A stretch of DNA of 64,000 nt from positions 18,929 to 82,928 of the forward strand of contig JAFZQO010000009.1 in the NCBI GenBank assembly GCA_017620335.1, written 5' to 3'. The notes under the pieces are model-generated. The model ran no database searches. It had not been told where the DNA came from and worked only from the letters and a program-made list of their open reading frames with translations. The position numbers and the translations under genes are program-made. Numbering within the stretch: position 1 is the stretch's first letter; each line of letters begins with the position of its first letter. Positions 1 through 8,259 of the stretch are shown here, piece by piece. The DNA comes from Bacteroidales bacterium. GTDB taxonomy: Bacteria; Bacteroidota; Bacteroidia; Bacteroidales; UBA932.

Positions 1-2454
1 ACCTACAGGAATACCCTTCAGTGCAGCGACGACGGAGTGGAATGGAGGGATGTCTGCCGAATCCCTTCCGGCGGCGTGGTGCAGCAGACCGTCACCATCC
101 CTGAGACCACGGCTCGTTATTTCCGCCTGCAAGTCGCGGAACCGCTGCCAGACATGACCTATGCCGCTTACGGATATATAATTCCGGCGCAGGAGTCCAC
201 GATGATACACGAGTTCGTGCTGCACAATGTGGTGAGGGTGAACCACGCCGAGGAGAAGGCCGGCTTCGCCGCCCCGCATGACCTGGCGGACTATCCCACT
301 CCTGATACAGATACACCTGTCCTTGAGACGGTGGATCTCACGGGGATGACGGCCGCGGACGGCACGCTGACCTGGAAGGTCCCGGCCGGCCGCTGGCGCA
401 TCTACCGTTTCGGCGCGTCTCTTACCGGCAAGCAGAACCATCCGGCCCCGCCGGAGGCCACCGGCCTAGAGGTAGACAAGCTTGACGAGGCCGCGTGGAT
501 GGACTATTTCCGCAAATACATGGACATGTACAAGGAGGCCGCAGGCGGGATGGTCGGGCAGCATGGCATACAGTACATCCTCACCGACAGTTACGAGGCG
601 GAGCAGATGACCTGGACTCCGACGCTTCCGGAGGTCTTCCGGGAGAAATGCGGATATGACCTCATCCCCTGGCTGCCGGTACTGACCGGCGAGATAGTTG
701 GCAGTTCGGAAAGGAGCGAAGCCTTCCTCTTCGACTGGCGCCGGACCCTAGGGGAGATGTTCGCAGAGAATTATGACCGTATCAACCTGATAGTCAGGGA
801 GTATGGCATGAAGGGCCGCTATACCGAGTCACATGAGAACGGCCGTGTCTACGTCGGGGACGGCATGGACATCAAGATGACCGCCACCGTGCCTATGTCG
901 GCCATCTGGATGCCCGACGGCGGTGGCGGCTCCACCATCCCCATGGCCATGTCCGACATCAAGGAGTCTTCCTCCGTGGCGCATGTCTACGGGCAGAACA
1001 TCGCGGCGGCCGAGTCATTCACCGCCTCAGGCATGAGCGGGAACGCCTATGCGTATTATCCCGGCAACATGAAATACACCGCCGACCTGGCGATGTCCCA
1101 GGGGCTCAACCGTTTCGTCATACACGAGAGCGCGCACCAGCCTTCCGACGCCCATAAACCGGGTCTGGGGCTGATGATATTCGGCCAGTGGTTCAACCGT
1201 CACGAGACCTGGGCGGAGTATGCCCGTTACTGGACGGACTATCTCGCCAGGAGCTGCTACATGCTCCAGCAGGGCCGCTATGTCGCGGATATCCTCTGGT
1301 ATTATGGCGAGGATACAAATATCGCTGGCATCTACGGACATGAACTTCCTGGTGTCCCTGAGGGGTATTCATACGATTTCATCAATCCTTACGGACTGCT
1401 TAACGTTCTGTCAGTCAAGGATGGGGCCCTTGTTACAGATTCCGGGATGAAGTACCGCGTGCTGGTGCTCGGGGAGCATTGCAGGACCATGAGTGTCGAG
1501 GTGCTCCGGAAGATAGACGCCCTGGTGCGGGCCGGGGCGGTAGTCTGCGGCCGGGTTCCGGAGCAGGCCGCCGGCCTGTCCGATGACCGGGCCGAGTTCG
1601 ACCGCCTGGTCGCCGACATCTGGCGGGCGGGCCGCCCGAACGTACATACAGGACAGCTGAAGGGCGTCCTTTCCGCACACGGCGTAGAGCCGGATTTCAG
1701 CTATACCGCTCCGGTGGAGCTGCGCTTCGTCCACCGCGACGCCGGCAGCAGGCAGATATACTGGATCAGCAATCTCAGCAATGAGCGCGTGGAGGCGCGG
1801 ATAGCGCTGCGCGACGGCAGGGGAATCCGGACGGTTTACAACGCCGAGACGGGTGAGACGCTACAGGAGGCTTTGGACGGCGACCGCCTGACGCTCGAGC
1901 AGGGGCAGGCGCTGTTCGTGGTCTGCGACCCGGAAGGGCGCGCGGAGGCGGCGCGGCCCGCTCCGAAGGAGCTGGGCGCAGCCGCGCTCAGGCGCGCCTG
2001 GGCCGTCTCGTTCGAGGGCCCCGCCGCCCCGGCTCCTACCCTCTTCGACAATCTCCAGTCCCTCAGCAGGTTCGAAGACCCGGCCGTGAAGTATTTTTCA
2101 GGCACTGCCACGTACACCAACTCTTTCACGATCGGAAAGAAAGAGGCGGTGGACGGCCTCCGTATCGACCTGGGTGAGGTGTACTACATGGCGGATGTCT
2201 TCGTGAACGGAGAGCACGCCGGTTTCCTGTGGAAGGCCCCGTACAGGCTCGACTGGTTCGGCCCGCTCAACCAGGGTGAGAATACGATAGAAGTCCGCGT
2301 AATCACTCTCTGGCCCAACCGCCTCATCGGCGACGCCCAGCCCGGCGCGACTAAGGCCGCGTTCACCTCATTCACATACTTCTACCGTCCCGATTCGCCG
2401 CTCCTTCCGGCGGGCCTCGTCGGCCCGGTGTCGGTCACGAAACTGCAGAAATAG
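1..2454 (+). CDS. Glycoside hydrolase family 106-like (alpha-L-rhamnosidase), 5' truncated by the window
   Basis: The frame is open from base 1, so the N-terminus lies outside the window; a GTG at 37 is internal and not a start. About 817 residues are visible, against roughly 1000-1100 usual for GH106. The large central domain looks like the GH106 catalytic barrel, with acidic segments such as ILTDSYEAEQ and GRYTESHENG. The last ~130 residues form a beta-galactosidase-type jelly roll (DVFVNGEHAGFLWKAPYR). GH106 enzymes remove terminal alpha-L-rhamnose from pectic and other glycans, usually in the periplasm or at the cell surface. The signal peptide cannot be seen. It is convergent with the GH3 gene and shares a terminator with it. 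Family assignment is by recognition of overall sequence character; catalytic residues were not assigned. Confidence 0.8.
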   Translation, partial: TYRNTLQCSDDGVEWRDVCRIPSGGVVQQTVTIPETTARYFRLQVAEPLPDMTYAAYGYIIPAQESTMIHEFVLHNVVRVNHAEEKAGFAAPHDLADYPTPDTDTPVLETVDLTGMTAADGTLTWKVPAGRWRIYRFGASLTGKQNHPAPPEATGLEVDKLDEAAWMDYFRKYMDMYKEAAGGMVGQHGIQYILTDSYEAEQMTWTPTLPEVFREKCGYDLIPWLPVLTGEIVGSSERSEAFLFDWRRTLGEMFAENYDRINLIVREYGMKGRYTESHENGRVYVGDGMDIKMTATVPMSAIWMPDGGGGSTIPMAMSDIKESSSVAHVYGQNIAAAESFTASGMSGNAYAYYPGNMKYTADLAMSQGLNRFVIHESAHQPSDAHKPGLGLMIFGQWFNRHETWAEYARYWTDYLARSCYMLQQGRYVADILWYYGEDTNIAGIYGHELPGVPEGYSYDFINPYGLLNVLSVKDGALVTDSGMKYRVLVLGEHCRTMSVEVLRKIDALVRAGAVVCGRVPEQAAGLSDDRAEFDRLVADIWRAGRPNVHTGQLKGVLSAHGVEPDFSYTAPVELRFVHRDAGSRQIYWISNLSNERVEARIALRDGRGIRTVYNAETGETLQEALDGDRLTLEQGQALFVVCDPEGRAEAARPAPKELGAAALRRAWAVSFEGPAAPAPTLFDNLQSLSRFEDPAVKYFSGTATYTNSFTIGKKEAVDGLRIDLGEVYYMADVFVNGEHAGFLWKAPYRLDWFGPLNQGENTIEVRVITLWPNRLIGDAQPGATKAAFTSFTYFYRPDSPLLPAGLVGPVSVTKLQK

Positions 2455-2483
2455 AAAAAGGCCGGTCTGGAACCGGCCTTTTT
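2455..2483. terminator. Bidirectional intrinsic terminator
   Basis: Perfect 12-bp inverted repeat (2455-2466 and 2472-2483, AAAAAGGCCGGT / ACCGGCCTTTTT) with a 5-nt loop. The A-tract and T-tract make it work on both strands. It lies between the convergent GH106 and GH3 genes. Confidence 0.9.
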
Positions 2484-2498
2484 CTATGGTGGGAATCA

Positions 2499-4751
2499 CT
2501 ATTTGTATTTCTTGACGCGGGCGTCGTCGATGACTCCGGACCAGTTCATTCCGAAGGCGAAGTCATACTTGTTGCCGTCCGTATCGGTATGGCAGGCCAT
2601 GTCGCGCGGGACGTCCTCGAACTGCTCCTCGACAGTCTGCATGTTGGCAGGCAGCTGCATGGGCAGCAGGCCTGACGGCTCGGAAGCGCCGCAGACCGTC
2701 TCCAGGATGGCCTGGTTCTGGACGCCGAAGGACAGAAGGATGGCGTCGCAGTAAGGCTCGATCTCGCTCATCACCATGGGCCTGGATATGCTGATAACGG
2801 TAACCACCGGCTTGGCGCCCATGGCCTTGCGGGTGTCGCGCACCAGCTGCATCTGGGACTTATTGGAGGTGCTGACTGTCTTGCCCTTGTACGAACGGTT
2901 GGTGAAGTCCTCGAACGGGTCTCCGCCGGCTATGCTGGTCTCGCGGGCATAGGTGGCAGTGTAATCCTCATACTGGAGGCTGATGGGCACGTAGCCGTTG
3001 CCGCCCTTGGCAACGTCATTCCTGTCATAGCCGCTGCCGGATGCGGGGGCGTTGATGAACACCAGCGCGAAGTCGGCGTCCTTTGCATTCTCAACCCTCT
3101 CGAAATACCTGTTCACCAAGTCAGTGGCGACGGGGTCGACCCAGCGGCCCTCGGCCGCCCGGCCGCCGAACATGGCCTGGCGCGCAGGCTCGTAGTACTT
3201 AGGCACATAAACCTTCGGCCTGTCCTTCTTCGGTAGGACTCCGCCGTGATTCTTCAGCATCACGACGGACTTGAGCTGGGCCTTGTAGCCCGCCTCCATG
3301 AATTCGGGCTTGCCGACGATTTCAGACGTTTCGGCCGGGTCGAGGTAAGGATTCTCGAAGAGGCCCGTGCGGAAACTGTTCATCAGCAAGCGCACGGCCG
3401 AGGTCTCGAAACGCTCCCTCGCGCTCTTATCGCCGTACTTGTCCACCCACATCTGGTATGCCTCGAGGACGGGGCCCTTGTCGTTGTTGCCGCCGAACTG
3501 GTCCACTCCGGACTCCAGTACCTTGAAGTGGCGCTCGGCCACGCTCAGCGTTTCATTGCCCCAGGGTTTGCCCTGGAAAGCATCCACGCTGGCGTAATCG
3601 CCGGTGATCCCCCAGTCCGTGCAGACCACTCCGTCGAAGCCGTAGGTGTCCCTCAGCAGGTCGGTGATGATGTACTTGCTGTAGCTGTTGCCGTTGTTGG
3701 CGCCCGACGGATCCTGGCCGTAGGAGATCGTATAGTAAGGCATAACGGCCGTGGCCATCTTCGTCTTACCGTTGAGCTTGAGGGCTCCTTCGGTGAAGGG
3801 ACGCATCTGGGTGGCGAGGTTGTCGCCGGGATATACCGCGAACTTGCCATAGCTGTAGTGGGCGTCGCGGCCGGCTTCCTCCGGGCCGCCGGAGGGCCAG
3901 TGCTTGATCATGGCGTTGACGGACTCGAAGCCCCAGCCGTCCTTGACTTCGGCCTCGCCTTCAGAGGTCTGGAAGCCGTCCACATAGGCGCGGGCCATGT
4001 CGGTGTCAAGGTCCGGATCCTCGCCGAAAGTGCCGTTGAAACGGCTCCAGCGCGGCTCGGTGGCCAGGTCGATCTGCGGGGAGAGCGCCGTGGCTATGCC
4101 CAGGGCGCGGTACTCCTTCGAGGCAATCTGCCCGAACTCCTCCACGATGGCGGGGTCGAAGGTGGCGGCCATGCCGAGGCTGGAGGGCCACATGGAGATG
4201 GTGCCGCCGTTGCCGGCGTCAAACTCCGCGGTCGCCCTGGCGCCGTGGCGCGGGTCCGAGGAGTTGTTGGCCGGCACGCCGTGGCCGAAGCCCTCGACGA
4301 AGGCCTGGACATTGTTGTTCCATTTCGCCGCGTCGGCGGGGGAGGAGACGCTGGTCATCAGGACGGCGCGGAGGTTGTCCTCCTCCAGGAACTTCTTCTG
4401 CGCGGGGGTGATCTCAGGGCCGTTGATGGCCTGGTGGGCGCTGTAAAGCATCATGCCGGCGATTTCGTCGACGGAAAGCTGCGATGCGAGGTCCTTCGCG
4501 CGGACGAGAGGGTCCTTGCGCCAGTCCTCATATACGTCGACCTTGCCGTTGCGGTTGAGGTCCTTGAAGGCGTAACCACCCTTGGTGAGGATCTGTACGC
4601 CGGACGCCGGGCTGTATCCGAGGTCCTGCCCGCCTTTCTGGGTGACGAGGTTGTACCCGTCCTTGGGTGTCTCCTGCCATTTCTGTCCGCAGGATGCCGC
4701 CGCCACGCATGCCGCGAGGAGGAAGACTGCTGTTCTGAAGATTCTTTTCAT
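2499..4751 (-). CDS. Glycoside hydrolase family 3 lipoprotein (beta-glucosidase/exo-glucanase type)
   Basis: Exported GH3 enzyme of 750 residues that releases glucose or another beta-linked sugar from oligosaccharide ends. The signal peptide ends in a lipobox (AASC, Cys21), so it is probably a membrane-anchored lipoprotein. GH3 hallmarks are KHWPSGG (about 283-289) and GVVCTDWG, whose Asp379 is the expected nucleophile. There is an EF-hand-like loop DLNRNGKVDVYEDW near residue 64. It lacks the C-terminal fibronectin-like domain found in the other GH3 here. The start is set at the ATG at 4751; an in-frame TTG seven codons upstream lies inside the -7 promoter box and cannot be transcribed. It is divergent from the FMN-binding gene. 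The sugar specificity is not known. Confidence 0.9.
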   Translation of the reverse strand: MKRIFRTAVFLLAACVAAASCGQKWQETPKDGYNLVTQKGGQDLGYSPASGVQILTKGGYAFKDLNRNGKVDVYEDWRKDPLVRAKDLASQLSVDEIAGMMLYSAHQAINGPEITPAQKKFLEEDNLRAVLMTSVSSPADAAKWNNNVQAFVEGFGHGVPANNSSDPRHGARATAEFDAGNGGTISMWPSSLGMAATFDPAIVEEFGQIASKEYRALGIATALSPQIDLATEPRWSRFNGTFGEDPDLDTDMARAYVDGFQTSEGEAEVKDGWGFESVNAMIKHWPSGGPEEAGRDAHYSYGKFAVYPGDNLATQMRPFTEGALKLNGKTKMATAVMPYYTISYGQDPSGANNGNSYSKYIITDLLRDTYGFDGVVCTDWGITGDYASVDAFQGKPWGNETLSVAERHFKVLESGVDQFGGNNDKGPVLEAYQMWVDKYGDKSARERFETSAVRLLMNSFRTGLFENPYLDPAETSEIVGKPEFMEAGYKAQLKSVVMLKNHGGVLPKKDRPKVYVPKYYEPARQAMFGGRAAEGRWVDPVATDLVNRYFERVENAKDADFALVFINAPASGSGYDRNDVAKGGNGYVPISLQYEDYTATYARETSIAGGDPFEDFTNRSYKGKTVSTSNKSQMQLVRDTRKAMGAKPVVTVISISRPMVMSEIEPYCDAILLSFGVQNQAILETVCGASEPSGLLPMQLPANMQTVEEQFEDVPRDMACHTDTDGNKYDFAFGMNWSGVIDDARVKKYK

Positions 4752-4769
4752 GGTTCGGTGTGCTTTTCC

Positions 4770-4777
4770 CAAATATA
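4770..4777 (-). promoter_or_regulatory. -7 promoter box for the GH3 gene
   Basis: TATATTTG on the minus strand, a perfect match to the Bacteroidota TAnnTTTG consensus, 18 nt upstream of the ATG. Confidence 0.8.
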
Positions 4778-4822
4778 TGCATTTTTGTCCGAAATGAATG
4801 TGATTCGTAAAAAGAAAAGGCG

Positions 4823-4830
4823 TATATTTG
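4823..4830 (+). promoter_or_regulatory. -7 promoter box for the FMN-binding gene
   Basis: TATATTTG, 31 nt upstream of the ATG at 4862. It is divergent from the GH3 promoter about 50 bp away. Confidence 0.8.
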
Positions 4831-4861
4831 CCGCCACGATAACTATTACACGCTTACTGTC

Positions 4862-5260
4862 ATGAAGAAATTCATCCTCATCGCCGTTGCGGCGCTCTTC
4901 ATCGCGGCCGTCCTTCCGGGCGCGGCGCGTACGTCATTCCCCGGCAACGCCGGAGCCGCGGCCGATACCCTGAAAGTCAACACCACCGACCTCGCCAAGG
5001 ACGTCGAGGGCTTCAACGGCCCCACTCCCGTGGAGATATCCGTCGTCAAGGGCAAGATAACCCGCATCAAGCTCCTCCCCAACCAGGAGACCCCCAACTT
5101 CCTCCAGCTCGTCATCGACGCTGGCCTTCTGAAGGCTCTGGACGGCAAGACTGTCGAGGAGGCCTCCAAAGTGAAGCTCGATGCCGTGACCGGCGCTACC
5201 TATTCCTCCAAGGCCATCATCGAGAATATCCACAGGGGTCTCGACACGTTGAAAAAGTAG
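4862..5260 (+). CDS. Exported FMN-binding domain protein (RnfG/NqrC-like flavinylation site)
   Basis: Protein of 132 residues with an N-terminal signal sequence and one small FMN-binding domain. The motif DAVTGATYSS near the C-terminus is the type that the flavin transferase ApbE modifies, attaching FMN covalently to the Thr of TGAT. Family members carry electrons outside the cytoplasmic membrane. This one is stand-alone: no Rnf/Nqr subunits or apbE are nearby, so its electron donor and acceptor cannot be read from context. It has its own promoter and a downstream terminator, so it is monocistronic. Confidence 0.85.
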   Translation: MKKFILIAVAALFIAAVLPGAARTSFPGNAGAAADTLKVNTTDLAKDVEGFNGPTPVEISVVKGKITRIKLLPNQETPNFLQLVIDAGLLKALDGKTVEEASKVKLDAVTGATYSSKAIIENIHRGLDTLKK

Positions 5261-5290
5261 TATTTCGGCATATATTCCGAGTTTACGGAT

Positions 5291-5329
5291 AATGGTACGG
5301 TCATATTATATGCACCGTACCATTTTTTA
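5291..5329 (+). terminator. Intrinsic terminator after the FMN-binding gene
   Basis: Perfect 11-bp stem (5291-5301 / 5314-5324, AATGGTACGGT / ACCGTACCATT) with a 12-nt loop, followed by a T-run. Confidence 0.85.
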
Positions 5330-5333
5330 TCCC

Positions 5334-5341
5334 TATCTTTG
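5334..5341 (+). promoter_or_regulatory. -7 promoter box for lpdA
   Basis: TATCTTTG, 23 nt upstream of the ATG at 5365, directly after the terminator of the preceding gene. Confidence 0.75.
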
Positions 5342-5364
5342 ACACAGCTAAACTATAACCGGTT

Positions 5365-6744
5365 ATGTACGATCTCGCAATAATAGGTGGCGGTCCGGGC
5401 GGCTATGTCGCTGCGGAACGCGCGGGCGCGGCGGGGCTCTCCGTCGTACTTTTCGAGAAGAATGAACTTGGCGGCGTCTGCCTCAACGAAGGATGCATCC
5501 CCACCAAGACACTCCTCTACAGCGCCAAGGTCTATGACTATGCCAAGCATGCCGACCAGTACGGCGTCTCCGTCGAAGGGGCGTCCTTCGATTTCGGCAA
5601 GACCATGAAACGCAAGCATAAAGTCATCAGGAAGTTGGTCGGAGGCGTAAAACTTGGTGTTAAGAACGCAGGCGTCGAGATTGTCAAGGGCGAGGCCGTC
5701 ATCAAGGGACGCACTGTCGAGGGTTTCGGCATCGAGTGCGGCGAGGTGCTGTATATAGCGAGCGATCTCCTGATCTGCACGGGCTCCGAGGCCGTCGTCC
5801 CTCCTTTCCCGGGCCTGAAGGAGGCCGGGGAGGTCGTAGTCACCAACCGCGAGATCCTTTCGTTGGAAGAGCAGCCCGAGGAACTCGTCATCATCGGCGG
5901 CGGCGTCATCGGAATGGAGTTCGCGAGCTTCTTCAACAGCATCGGCACCAAGGTCACCGTAGTAGAGATGCTTCCCAAGATACTCGGCCCGATGGACCGC
6001 GAGATCAGCGACATGCTTCAGGGCATTTATGCCAAGCGTGGCGTTGAATTCTGCCTGAGCTGCAAGGTAACCGGCATCGAGGGCGATACCGTCATTTATG
6101 AGGATCCGGAAGGCAATGTCTGCCGCGTCAGGGGGGATAGGATCCTCGTTTCCGTGGGCCGCAGAGCTCTCCTTCAGGGCTTCGGCCTAGAGGAGCTCGG
6201 CGTTGAGCTTGCGCTCAATCCCGCCGGCCGCCCTTTCGGCATAAAGGTCGACGACCACATGCGTACCAACATCCCCGGCGTCTATGCCGCGGGCGACGTG
6301 ACGGGTTTCTCGATGCTGGCGCACACCGCCAGCCGAGAGGGTGAAGTCGCCGTCAATGACATCCTCGGCCATGAGGACCGCATGCGCTACGACGCCATTC
6401 CGGGCGTGGTCTATACCAATCCCGAGGTCGCCGGCGTCGGCCTCACCGAGGACGAGGCGCAGAAGAAGGGCGTCGAATACACCCTCCTGAAACTTCCCAT
6501 GGCCTATTCCGGCCGCTTCGTGGCGGAAAACGAAAGGGGAGAAGGACTCTGCAAGATACTTGTCGCAGCTGACAGCCACAAGGTCTTGGGAGTCCACATG
6601 CTCGGCAACCCTTCGTCCGAGATGATCCACGGCGCCTGCATCGCCATCGAGCAGGAGATGACAGCGGAGCAGCTCAAGGAAGTCGTCTTCCCGCACCCGA
6701 CAGTCTCCGAGATTATTAAAGAAACCGTATCCACGATCATGTAA
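5365..6744 (+). CDS. lpdA: Dihydrolipoyl dehydrogenase (E3)
   Basis: Cytoplasmic FAD/NAD-dependent flavoprotein of 459 residues that reoxidises dihydrolipoamide in 2-oxoacid dehydrogenase or glycine cleavage complexes. Seen in order: the FAD-binding GGGPGGYVAA motif near the N-terminus; the redox disulfide in CLNEGCIPTK (Cys39, Cys44); the NAD-binding IIGGGVIGMEFA segment; the second FAD motif YAAGDVTG; and the C-terminal active-site pair HPTVSE (His444, Glu449). Length is normal. It is a single gene with its own promoter. No E1 or E2 gene is adjacent, so the partner complex is unknown. Confidence 0.95.
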   Translation: MYDLAIIGGGPGGYVAAERAGAAGLSVVLFEKNELGGVCLNEGCIPTKTLLYSAKVYDYAKHADQYGVSVEGASFDFGKTMKRKHKVIRKLVGGVKLGVKNAGVEIVKGEAVIKGRTVEGFGIECGEVLYIASDLLICTGSEAVVPPFPGLKEAGEVVVTNREILSLEEQPEELVIIGGGVIGMEFASFFNSIGTKVTVVEMLPKILGPMDREISDMLQGIYAKRGVEFCLSCKVTGIEGDTVIYEDPEGNVCRVRGDRILVSVGRRALLQGFGLEELGVELALNPAGRPFGIKVDDHMRTNIPGVYAAGDVTGFSMLAHTASREGEVAVNDILGHEDRMRYDAIPGVVYTNPEVAGVGLTEDEAQKKGVEYTLLKLPMAYSGRFVAENERGEGLCKILVAADSHKVLGVHMLGNPSSEMIHGACIAIEQEMTAEQLKEVVFPHPTVSEIIKETVSTIM

Positions 6745-6770
6745 TTATTTGTCAATCTTCCCGTTTTGAT

Positions 6771-6778
6771 TATATTTG
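6771..6778 (+). promoter_or_regulatory. -7 promoter box for the aldo/keto reductase
   Basis: TATATTTG, 26 nt upstream of the ATG at 6805. Confidence 0.8.
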
Positions 6779-6804
6779 TAAGAAATCATTAACCTGATAC
6801 CACT

Positions 6805-8187
6805 ATGGATGAGAAGATTACACGCCGCGAGGCCCTGAAGGGGCTGTTCTTCGCCGGAATGGGGCTCGCTGCCGGCGCTCCGCTCATGAAATCGCTTGGC
6901 ACACCTGCAGCCGCTGCTACTTTACCTGCCGAGGCCCCCTGGAAGGAGGCTCCGGAGGGGTCGAAGATTGACACCCGCACCTGGGACAAGATGGGGGAGA
7001 CCCTCGGCATGCTCGGCCTGGGCTGCATGCGTCTGCCGACGCTCGGCGGAGGCGGCGGAGGCTTCGGCCGCCGCCAGGCCCTCGACCAGGAGGCTGTCAA
7101 CGCAATGGTCGACTATGCCATCGCCCACGGTGTCAATTACTTCGACACCGCTCCTGCATACGGTGAGTCGGAGGTCGTGACGGGCAAGGCCCTGAGCCGT
7201 CACCCCCGTTCTTCATACAAGATCGCGACCAAGATCTCCAACATGGGAGGCGGCAGACCGACGCTCGCCGCCGGAAAGGAGATGTTCGAGACCTCCCTGA
7301 AGAACCTTCAGGTGGACTACGTGGACTTCCTGCTCCTGCACAACCTCCAGGACATGGCGGGATACAACTCCCGCTTCAAGGAGAACGGCCTGTTCGAGTG
7401 GCTGCTGCAGCAGAAGAAGGCCGGAAGGATCAAGCATCTGGGCTTCTCGTTCCACGGCAGCAACGAGGACCTGCCCGGCCTGGTGGACCTTTACGACTGG
7501 GATTTCGTGCAGATCCAGCTCAATTATGCCGACTGGAAGGACATGTCGGCCGGCTGGGGAGGCAACTCCAAGACGACAAGCTCCGAGTTCCTCTATAACC
7601 ATCTGGTAAGCAAGGGCATACCCGTCCTGGTGATGGAGCCCGTCAAGGGCGGCGCGCTCGCGAGCGTCAGCGACGGAGTCGCCGCCGTGATGCGCGAGCG
7701 CCATCCCGACCTCACCCCCGCTGCCAACGCCCTGTCCTTCGTGGGCTCCCTTCCGGGTGTCATGGTGACTCTGAGCGGCATGTCCAACATGGAGCAGCTC
7801 AAGGAGAACGTCTCCCTGTTCACGGACTTCAAGCCCTTCGACCAGAAGGAGATGGACTTCATGCTGACGGTCGCGGACCTCTACAAGTCCAAGGGCCAGA
7901 TCCCCTGCACGGCCTGCAAGTACTGCATGCCCTGCCCCGCCGGCGTGGACATCCCCGGCAACTTCAAGATATTCAACACCGCCAGCGACGCCCTCACCGA
8001 CGCGGATACCTCCCGCAAGGACGTCGCAGACAAGCGCAAGGCCTTCCTCAAGCTCTACAACGAGCAGGAGGCCGGCATCCGCGCAGATGCCTGCATCGGG
8101 TGCAACGCCTGCCTGCCGAAGTGCCCGCAGCATATCAGCATCCCTACCCACATGCAGCGCATCAAGGATATAGTCGCCAGATTGTAG
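6805..8187 (+). CDS. TAT-exported aldo/keto reductase with C-terminal 2x[4Fe-4S] ferredoxin domain
   Basis: Protein of 460 residues. The N-terminus carries a twin-arginine signal (ITRREALKG, then a hydrophobic stretch), which predicts export after folding with cofactors. Next comes an aldo/keto reductase barrel with YFDTAPAYGESE (catalytic Asp/Tyr) and the LLHNL segment. The C-terminal ~95 residues hold two cysteine clusters, CTACKYCMPCP (from about 368) and CIGCNACLPKCP (from about 430), expected to bind two [4Fe-4S] clusters. This AKR-ferredoxin architecture is common in anaerobes. Substrate and electron partner are unknown. A Gly-rich loop, LGGGGGGFG, sits near residue 75-83. Monocistronic. 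Confidence 0.9.
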   Translation: MDEKITRREALKGLFFAGMGLAAGAPLMKSLGTPAAAATLPAEAPWKEAPEGSKIDTRTWDKMGETLGMLGLGCMRLPTLGGGGGGFGRRQALDQEAVNAMVDYAIAHGVNYFDTAPAYGESEVVTGKALSRHPRSSYKIATKISNMGGGRPTLAAGKEMFETSLKNLQVDYVDFLLLHNLQDMAGYNSRFKENGLFEWLLQQKKAGRIKHLGFSFHGSNEDLPGLVDLYDWDFVQIQLNYADWKDMSAGWGGNSKTTSSEFLYNHLVSKGIPVLVMEPVKGGALASVSDGVAAVMRERHPDLTPAANALSFVGSLPGVMVTLSGMSNMEQLKENVSLFTDFKPFDQKEMDFMLTVADLYKSKGQIPCTACKYCMPCPAGVDIPGNFKIFNTASDALTDADTSRKDVADKRKAFLKLYNEQEAGIRADACIGCNACLPKCPQHISIPTHMQRIKDIVARL

Positions 8188-8231
8188 GATTATTATCCGG
8201 GTTTTGCCCGGTCTTTCTCGGGGAATTTGTT

Positions 8232-8239
8232 TATATTTG
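8232..8239 (+). promoter_or_regulatory. -7 promoter box for the GH78 gene
   Basis: TATATTTG, 20 nt upstream of the ATG at 8260. Confidence 0.8.
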
Positions 8240-8259
8240 GGAACTAACCACTCCCTGAT

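Noticed and set aside
3246-4865. Long open frame on the plus strand over the first GH3 gene
   Set aside because: Composition is the complement of GH3 codons (Val/Gly/Leu/His-rich) and the GH3 frame has clear motifs and a lipobox.
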